DNA from: RUG708 sp050946535
GTDB lineage: Bacteria; Bacillota; Clostridia; Peptostreptococcales; Anaerovoracaceae
Direction of reading: 5' to 3'
Assembly (NCBI GenBank): GCA_050946535.1
Contig: JBMNUZ010000020.1
Span: forward strand, 1-20,076
DNA: 20,076 nucleotides
Shown: one piece after another, positions 15,482-20,076 of the stretch
Position numbering within the stretch: position 1 is the stretch's first letter
Layout: each line of letters begins with the position of its first letter
Notes under the pieces: model-generated
Told to the model about the DNA's origin: nothing
Seen by the model: only the letters and a program-made list of their open reading frames with translations
Database searches by the model: none
Made by a program: the position numbers and the translations under genes

Positions 15482-18400
15482 ATGCAGGAAAATTTCACAA
15501 AAATTCTTGAAGAAGCCTGTGCCGAGTGCGCGGCGGCAGACGCGGCCTCAGATCAGGACGGCGAGGATCACGCCCTGGAGAGTAAATACACCGTCGAGCA
15601 GAAACAGGTAAGCTTCAATAGTAATTCAGGCGAACTCAAAATTTCGCTCAGCATGAATTTCATCATGAATTACGATGTGCGTGAAGACATGCGCGATAAG
15701 ATAAGGGATGTTCTGCCGTTCGTCAGCGATGTAAAATTCGATACGGAATACAGAGTCGACAACAGAAAGCCCTGCAAAATAATAAAAAACGCTCTGCCGT
15801 ATATGGCCGATGCCGTGCCTGGAACAGGCAGCCTCATACACACTGTCGAATGCGACGACATCATGATAGAGAACGGGGAAGCGGTCATCAGCGTCCTCGG
15901 TGAAAAGGCGGAAAAACAGCTGAACGAAAGCGTGGGATCGGCGTTTTCGCGCCGCCTCAGACAGAAATTCGGCCTCGATATAAAGGTGAGATTCAAGAAT
16001 TCGGAAGACCGTTACGGCGAGCGGGCGAAGAACAAGGCAGAAAAAAACAATAAGGAGCTTGAGGAAGCGGCGCGCATAGCAGAAGCGGCGGCGCGTGAAG
16101 CCGCACAGCGTGAAGCCGCACAGCGTGAAGCCGAGGCGCCTCAGGGAGGATACAACGGCTATAACGGCTACGGCGGCTCCTTCGGCGGCGGTGGAAACAA
16201 CGGCCAGCCTCAGCGGCGCAGAAAACCGAAATACGAAGGCCCGGTCGAGGGGAACCTGATACTCGGAAGCCCTGTAAAAGGCGAAGCGGTAAAGATCAAG
16301 AACATTCCCGGAGAAAACCAGCCGGTAGTAATAGAAGGCACTGTTTTCAGCCGCGACGAAAAAGAGACGAAGGGCGGGAGGTTTATACAGACATTCCTCG
16401 TAACAGATCTTACCGACTCGATCTGCGTGAAGTGCTTCGTCTCAGCACAGAAAAAAGCCGATTTCGACGAATACATTCCGAAGGACGCATATATCAGGGT
16501 GGCAGGACACACCGAATACGATACTTTCGAGCGGATGACAGTAGTCATGGCAGACAGCATCGAACTGGCCGAAAAGCCGGTGAGACGTGACACGTCGGAG
16601 CGCAAGAGGGTTGAGCTTCACGCACACACCAAGATGAGCCGGATCGACGGCACCATGGATGTCAAGGATCTCGTAAAGCAGGCGATCGCGTGGGGCCATC
16701 CGGCGGTCGCGGTTACAGACCACGGAGTCGTACAGGCGTTTCCTGACGCGGCTGATGCCGCAGGCGATGACATCAAGGTGCTCTACGGCTGCGAAGGTTA
16801 TCTGGTAAATGCAAATGAGCGCCCGGACGGTTCGCTCGATTACAAGAGCATGCCTTCATATCACGTGATAATCATAGCCAGGAATCAGACAGGGCTTAAG
16901 AATCTGTACAAGCTCGTCTCGTTCTCATACCTCGACTATTTTTACAAGAGGCCGAGAATGCCTAAGCAGGTCATTTCGAAGTACAGAGAAGGCCTGATCA
17001 TAGGTTCGGCCTGCGAAGCAGGCGAGGTCTTCAGGACCATGAAGAGAGGAGCCACGGAAGAGGAACTCGAGGAAGTCGCTTCTTTCTACGATTATCTTGA
17101 GGTTCAGCCGAGGCTGAACAACTACTTCATGCTCGAGAAGGGCGAGGTGCGCACGGAAGAGGAACTGCTGGATTTCAACAGACGCATAGTAGAACTCGGC
17201 GAGAAGATGAACAAGCCTGTCGTCGCTACGTCTGACGCTCATTATCAGAATCCTGAGGATTATATTTACAGAAATATAATCATGGCGGCTCACGGCTTCA
17301 AGGATCTTCCTGAAAGCCCGAGGCTCTGGCTCAGGACCACGGATGAAATGCTCGATGAATTCAGTTACCTCGGACGCGAAAAGGCTGAGGAGATAGTAAT
17401 AGACAATCCTCTGAAGATAGCAGAATCGGTGGAAGTGCTGAAGCCTGTTCCGGAGGGCAAGTATCCTCCTAAGATCGAGGGTGCAGAGGAGAGGCTCAGA
17501 ACGCGCTGCTACGAAAAGGCGCACAGCATCTACGGAGATCCTCTTCCGGAGATCGTGGAGCAGAGGCTCGACAAAGAACTTCATTCGATCATCGACAACG
17601 GATACGCCGTCATGTACGTGGCAGCTGAAATGCTGGTTCAGAAGTCGCTCTCCGACGGTTATCTCGTAGGCTCCAGAGGTTCCGTAGGATCGTCGTTCGC
17701 AGCTACGATGGACGGAATCACGGAGGTAAATCCGCTGCCGCCGCATTACGTATGCCCGGAATGCAAACATTCGGAGTTCGTGCTCGACGGCGAGTACGAC
17801 TGCGGCGTGGACATGCCGGACAAGGTCTGCCCGGTCTGCGGAACAAAATACAAAAAGGACGGCTTCAACATTCCGTTCGAGACTTTCCTCGGATTCAACG
17901 GAACGAAGGAGCCTGACATAGACCTGAACTTCGCAGGCGAGTATCAGCCTGTGGCGCACAAATATGTCGAAACCATATTCGGCGCGAAAAACGTGTTCAA
18001 AGCCGGCACGATCAGTACGATCAAGGAGAAGACGGCGCAGCTCTACGTCAAGAAGTACTTCGAGGAGCGCAACATGACCGTCAATCCTGCCGAGCTGCAG
18101 AGGCTGGCGCTCGGCTGCACGGGAGTAAGAAAGACTACGGGCCAGCATCCGGGCGGCATCGTGGTAGTCCCTGACGACCATGAGATATATGAATTCTGCC
18201 CTGTCATGCACCCGTCAGAGGGAGCTGTAAAGGACATCACGACGACTCATTTCGATTATCACAAAATCGACCAGAACCTTCTGAAGCTCGATATACTGGG
18301 CCACGATGTTCCGTCGATGATCAGGATGCTCCAGGATCTGACCGGTGTGGCACCTGAAGACATACCGCTCGACGACAAGAAAGTCATGGCTCTTTTCCTC

Positions 18401-19354
18401 GGGACCGAGCCGCTCGACATCAAAATCGACGACTACAGGCAGAAGCACGGAACGTTCGGAATACCAGAATTCGGGACGGCCTTCACGAGACAGATGCTCG
18501 ACGAGACGAAGCCGTCGAAGTTCTCGGCGCTGGTACGAATCTCAGGATTTTCGCACGGCACCGATGTCTGGAGAAATAACGCCGAGGAATTCATAAAGAG
18601 CGGAGATGCCACCATGGACGATGCAATAGCTACCCGTGACGACATCATGAACTATCTGATCGCCAAGGACGTGCCGAAGGCCGAGGCGTTCCAGATCATG
18701 GAGAAAGTCAGAAAGGGCAAGGGCCTTACCGAGGAGCGCGAAGCGCTCATGAGGGAGCACAATGTTCCGGAATGGTACATCGAATCGTGCAAGCGTATCA
18801 AATACATGTTCCCTAAGGCTCACGCGGCGGCATACGTGATGATGTCCTACCGCATAGCTTATTTCAAGGTCTATTATCCGCCTGAATTCTACGCGACTCA
18901 TTTTACGACGAAGATCGATTTCTTCAACGCCGACGTGATTCTCGGCGGCATGCAGTCGGTGCTCGACCGCATGGACGCGATCAGGAAGATGGGCAAAGAT
19001 GCCTCCAACAAAGAGCAGGAAGAGGTTCTCGTCTATGAGGTCGCTTACGAAATGTACGCGAGAGGCTATTCGTTCCTTCCTGTCGAATTCGGCCATTCGA
19101 GGGGCGTGAAATTCTCGGTCGAAGACGGCAAGGTCAGGCTGCCGTTCAGAGCGCTCGAAGGAATGGGCGAGACGGTGGCTAAAAAGATAGAGGAAGAATA
19201 CAATATCAGGGAATTCAGTTCGGTAGAGGATCTCACCGGGCGCACCGGCATCAATTCCAGCAATCTGGAAGTGCTCAGAGCTCACGGTGTCCTTGAAGGC
19301 ATCCCTGAATCAGATCAGATAAGCTTGTTTGATCTGGCTGCTTGCAGTGTATAA
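15482..19354 (+). CDS. polC: DNA polymerase III alpha subunit, PolC type, lacking the exonuclease domain
   Basis: This 1290-residue protein is the Gram-positive replicative polymerase. Domains in order: N-terminal domain (1-175), Ala/Glu then Gly/Asn-rich linker (190-250), OB fold (about 255-365), PHP domain (375-605), palm/fingers with SRGSVGSS (731-738), a four-cysteine zinc site (C758, C761, C783, C786), catalytic PDIDLNF (811-817) and LLKLDILGHD (933-942), and the C-terminal clamp-binding motif QISLF. The DnaQ-like exonuclease normally inserted in PHP is missing: YGCEGYLVN (435-443) runs into YHVIIIARNQTGLKNLYKL (460-478) after about 17 residues. B. subtilis PolC is about 1437 residues (recalled). 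The reading frame is intact. The ribosome site is weak (CAGGG about a dozen bases upstream). Confidence 0.95.
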   Translation: MQENFTKILEEACAECAAADAASDQDGEDHALESKYTVEQKQVSFNSNSGELKISLSMNFIMNYDVREDMRDKIRDVLPFVSDVKFDTEYRVDNRKPCKIIKNALPYMADAVPGTGSLIHTVECDDIMIENGEAVISVLGEKAEKQLNESVGSAFSRRLRQKFGLDIKVRFKNSEDRYGERAKNKAEKNNKELEEAARIAEAAAREAAQREAAQREAEAPQGGYNGYNGYGGSFGGGGNNGQPQRRRKPKYEGPVEGNLILGSPVKGEAVKIKNIPGENQPVVIEGTVFSRDEKETKGGRFIQTFLVTDLTDSICVKCFVSAQKKADFDEYIPKDAYIRVAGHTEYDTFERMTVVMADSIELAEKPVRRDTSERKRVELHAHTKMSRIDGTMDVKDLVKQAIAWGHPAVAVTDHGVVQAFPDAADAAGDDIKVLYGCEGYLVNANERPDGSLDYKSMPSYHVIIIARNQTGLKNLYKLVSFSYLDYFYKRPRMPKQVISKYREGLIIGSACEAGEVFRTMKRGATEEELEEVASFYDYLEVQPRLNNYFMLEKGEVRTEEELLDFNRRIVELGEKMNKPVVATSDAHYQNPEDYIYRNIIMAAHGFKDLPESPRLWLRTTDEMLDEFSYLGREKAEEIVIDNPLKIAESVEVLKPVPEGKYPPKIEGAEERLRTRCYEKAHSIYGDPLPEIVEQRLDKELHSIIDNGYAVMYVAAEMLVQKSLSDGYLVGSRGSVGSSFAATMDGITEVNPLPPHYVCPECKHSEFVLDGEYDCGVDMPDKVCPVCGTKYKKDGFNIPFETFLGFNGTKEPDIDLNFAGEYQPVAHKYVETIFGAKNVFKAGTISTIKEKTAQLYVKKYFEERNMTVNPAELQRLALGCTGVRKTTGQHPGGIVVVPDDHEIYEFCPVMHPSEGAVKDITTTHFDYHKIDQNLLKLDILGHDVPSMIRMLQDLTGVAPEDIPLDDKKVMALFLGTEPLDIKIDDYRQKHGTFGIPEFGTAFTRQMLDETKPSKFSALVRISGFSHGTDVWRNNAEEFIKSGDATMDDAIATRDDIMNYLIAKDVPKAEAFQIMEKVRKGKGLTEEREALMREHNVPEWYIESCKRIKYMFPKAHAAAYVMMSYRIAYFKVYYPPEFYATHFTTKIDFFNADVILGGMQSVLDRMDAIRKMGKDASNKEQEEVLVYEVAYEMYARGYSFLPVEFGHSRGVKFSVEDGKVRLPFRALEGMGETVAKKIEEEYNIREFSSVEDLTGRTGINSSNLEVLRAHGVLEGIPESDQISLFDLAACSV
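16093..16133 (+). repeat. In-frame 15-bp tandem repeat in polC
   Basis: The unit GCGTGAAGCCGCACA is repeated exactly twice, with a partial third copy. It encodes REAAQ-REAAQ-REAEA in the linker of PolC. Being a multiple of three, copy-number change would keep the frame. Confidence 0.85.
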
Positions 19355-19370
19355 TTACTTATGGTATAAT
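19342..19370 (+). promoter_or_regulatory. Sigma-A promoter of rimP inside the 3' end of polC
   Basis: TTGCAG (19342-19347) and a perfect TATAAT (19365-19370) are 17 bases apart, with TGG before the -10 forming an extended -10. This is the best promoter match in the window. Transcription would start near 19377 and give a leader of about 93 nt before rimP. Confidence 0.75.
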
Positions 19371-19401
19371 CCGAAATGTATAAGTCAAATACAGACTTTA
19401 T

Positions 19402-19434
19402 CGCAGAGAGTGGGGTTGATCTCCACTCTCTGTG
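19402..19434 (+). promoter_or_regulatory. Strong hairpin in the rimP leader
   Basis: CAGAGAGTGG (19404-19413) pairs perfectly with 19423-19432. G-U and G-C pairs on both sides extend the stem to about 14 bp, leaving a TTGAT loop. No T run follows, so it is unlikely to be an intrinsic terminator. It lies between the promoter and the rimP ribosome site and probably acts in the RNA, for stability, processing or control of rimP-nusA expression. Confidence 0.6.
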
Positions 19435-19469
19435 TGCTGTCAGGCAAAAAACAGAAAACAGAGGGTCAT

Positions 19470-19952
19470 ATGGCAAAAAAGAAGATAAAAGATGTAGCCG
19501 CAGATATGCTCGAGGGCTATCTGGAGGCAAATGATCTTGAACTGTTCAATATCGAATACGTCAAAGAGGGGAAACAGAGATTTCTCAGAGTATACATCGA
19601 CAAGCCGCCTGCAGAGGACGGCTCCGACCGTTATGTTAATATCGAAGAGTGCGAAAAGGTCAGCCGCTATCTTTCGGAAAAGCTCGACGAGGCTGACCCT
19701 ATAGATGAAAATTATACACTTGAGGTTTCATCTCCGGGACTCGACAGGCCTCTGATCAGAGAATCTGATTATGCCAGATACGCCGGAAGACTCGTGGATG
19801 TAAAACTTTACAAGGCTGTGGGCGGCCGCAAGCAGTTCTCAGCTGAACTTGAAGGCCTTGAGGACGGCGTTGTCACTCTCAGTGACGGCGGTGAAGAAAT
19901 AAAGATTCCGCTTGACAGCATTTCAAAGATCAGCCTGGCTGTGGTCTTTTAA
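19470..19952 (+). CDS. rimP: Ribosome maturation factor RimP
   Basis: This 160-residue cytoplasmic protein assists 30S subunit assembly. It carries the family's EVSSPGLDRPL motif near residues 87-97 and a C-terminal SH3-like domain ending in SISKISLAVVF. The length is typical (about 150-160). The start at 19470 is chosen because GAGGG lies four bases upstream and homologues begin here. An in-frame ATG at 19329 would lie in polC, upstream of the promoter, and would read through the leader hairpin. nusA normally follows rimP; here only AAGGAG and an ATG remain before the sequence is interrupted. Confidence 0.94.
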   Translation: MAKKKIKDVAADMLEGYLEANDLELFNIEYVKEGKQRFLRVYIDKPPAEDGSDRYVNIEECEKVSRYLSEKLDEADPIDENYTLEVSSPGLDRPLIRESDYARYAGRLVDVKLYKAVGGRKQFSAELEGLEDGVVTLSDGGEEIKIPLDSISKISLAVVF

Positions 19953-20076
19953 GGAGACTAACTATGTGAAGTCAAGTAATTTTTGAAAAAAATCATAACT
20001 AACCTTTAGAACTAAATAACGGCATGACAAAACAGACAAGCGAGGCTTGCCTTAAAATCGGTCGGCCAGTATCCGC
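19953..20076. mobile_element. Broken nusA start joined to a probable insertion-sequence end
   Basis: AAGGAG (19954-19959) stands seven bases before ATG (19964-19969 region), as expected for nusA, but the next codon is TGA and all continuity is lost. From about 19965 the sequence begins TGTGAAGTCAAG and becomes AT-rich and unlike the neighbours. On the minus strand one frame is open from the window edge for about 25 codons. A small hairpin (20037-20041 with 20045-20049) is followed on that strand by T-rich sequence, as at the end of a transposase gene. The family is not recognised; TG-ended IS21-like elements are one possibility. A misassembled join is the alternative. Confidence 0.4.

Noticed and set aside
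16925..18211. A 428-codon open frame antisense to polC.
   Set aside because: It lies wholly opposite a strongly conserved polymerase region. The product is Arg/His/Leu-rich without recognisable motifs, and there is no ribosome site. It is a by-product of biased codons on the other strand.
19402..19434. An intrinsic terminator ending polC transcription.
   Set aside because: The stem is strong, but no T run follows, and a promoter directed at rimP lies upstream of it.
19329..19469. An N-terminal extension of RimP from an ATG within polC.
   Set aside because: It lies upstream of the rimP promoter and would translate the leader hairpin. The start at 19470 has a ribosome site and matches the family.
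1..20076. CRISPR arrays, tRNA genes and prophage genes.
   Set aside because: I read both strands for repeat-spacer periodicity, tRNA T-loop signatures and phage-like genes and found none.

Overview
This window looks like bacterial chromosome from an anaerobic Firmicute of class Clostridia. The evidence is a Gram-positive PolC-type DNA polymerase III, an NfnAB-type flavin/iron-sulfur pair typical of anaerobes, strong AGGAGG-like ribosome binding sites, frequent AGA/AGG arginine codons, and the pyrH-frr-uppS-cdsA-dxr-rseP-...-polC-rimP gene order known from Firmicutes. Base composition is near 50% GC by eye. A family such as Anaerovoracaceae (Clostridiales family XIII) is possible, but that is a guess.

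Layout. (1) 1-161: a 5S rRNA gene with an intrinsic terminator. (2) 315-2718, plus strand: a promoter, a structured leader and nfnA-nfnB, ending at a bidirectional terminator near 2850. (3) 2950-7025, minus strand: an XRE-family regulator, then a two-gene cell-wall unit. That unit is a SEDS (FtsW/RodA) glycosyltransferase carrying its own FHA domain, followed without a gap by a PbpA-like class B penicillin-binding protein. (4) 7292-19354, plus strand: pyrH, frr, a 65-residue stand-alone PASTA-like protein, uppS, cdsA, dxr, rseP, ispG, an NfeD/SPFH membrane pair, and polC. (5) 19342-19952: a strong promoter inside the end of polC, a hairpin leader and rimP. nusA is expected next, but only a ribosome binding site and ATG remain before the sequence changes character at about 19965, probably at the edge of a mobile element.

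How the genes fit together. The plus-strand cluster joins nucleotide supply and ribosome recycling (pyrH, frr), isoprenoid and undecaprenyl lipid synthesis (dxr, ispG, uppS), phospholipid synthesis (cdsA), membrane proteolysis (rseP), DNA replication (polC) and 30S maturation (rimP). Undecaprenyl phosphate made through UppS carries lipid II, the substrate of the divergent RodA/PBP pair. FHA and PASTA domains both belong to Ser/Thr-kinase (PknB/PrkC) signalling, but no kinase gene is present here.

The most notable observation is that PolC lacks the DnaQ-like 3'-5' exonuclease domain normally inserted in its PHP domain. About 17 residues stand in its place, while the PHP domain keeps a full set of candidate metal ligands. 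The window begins at an rRNA gene and ends at a probable repeat, which suggests it is close to a complete draft contig.
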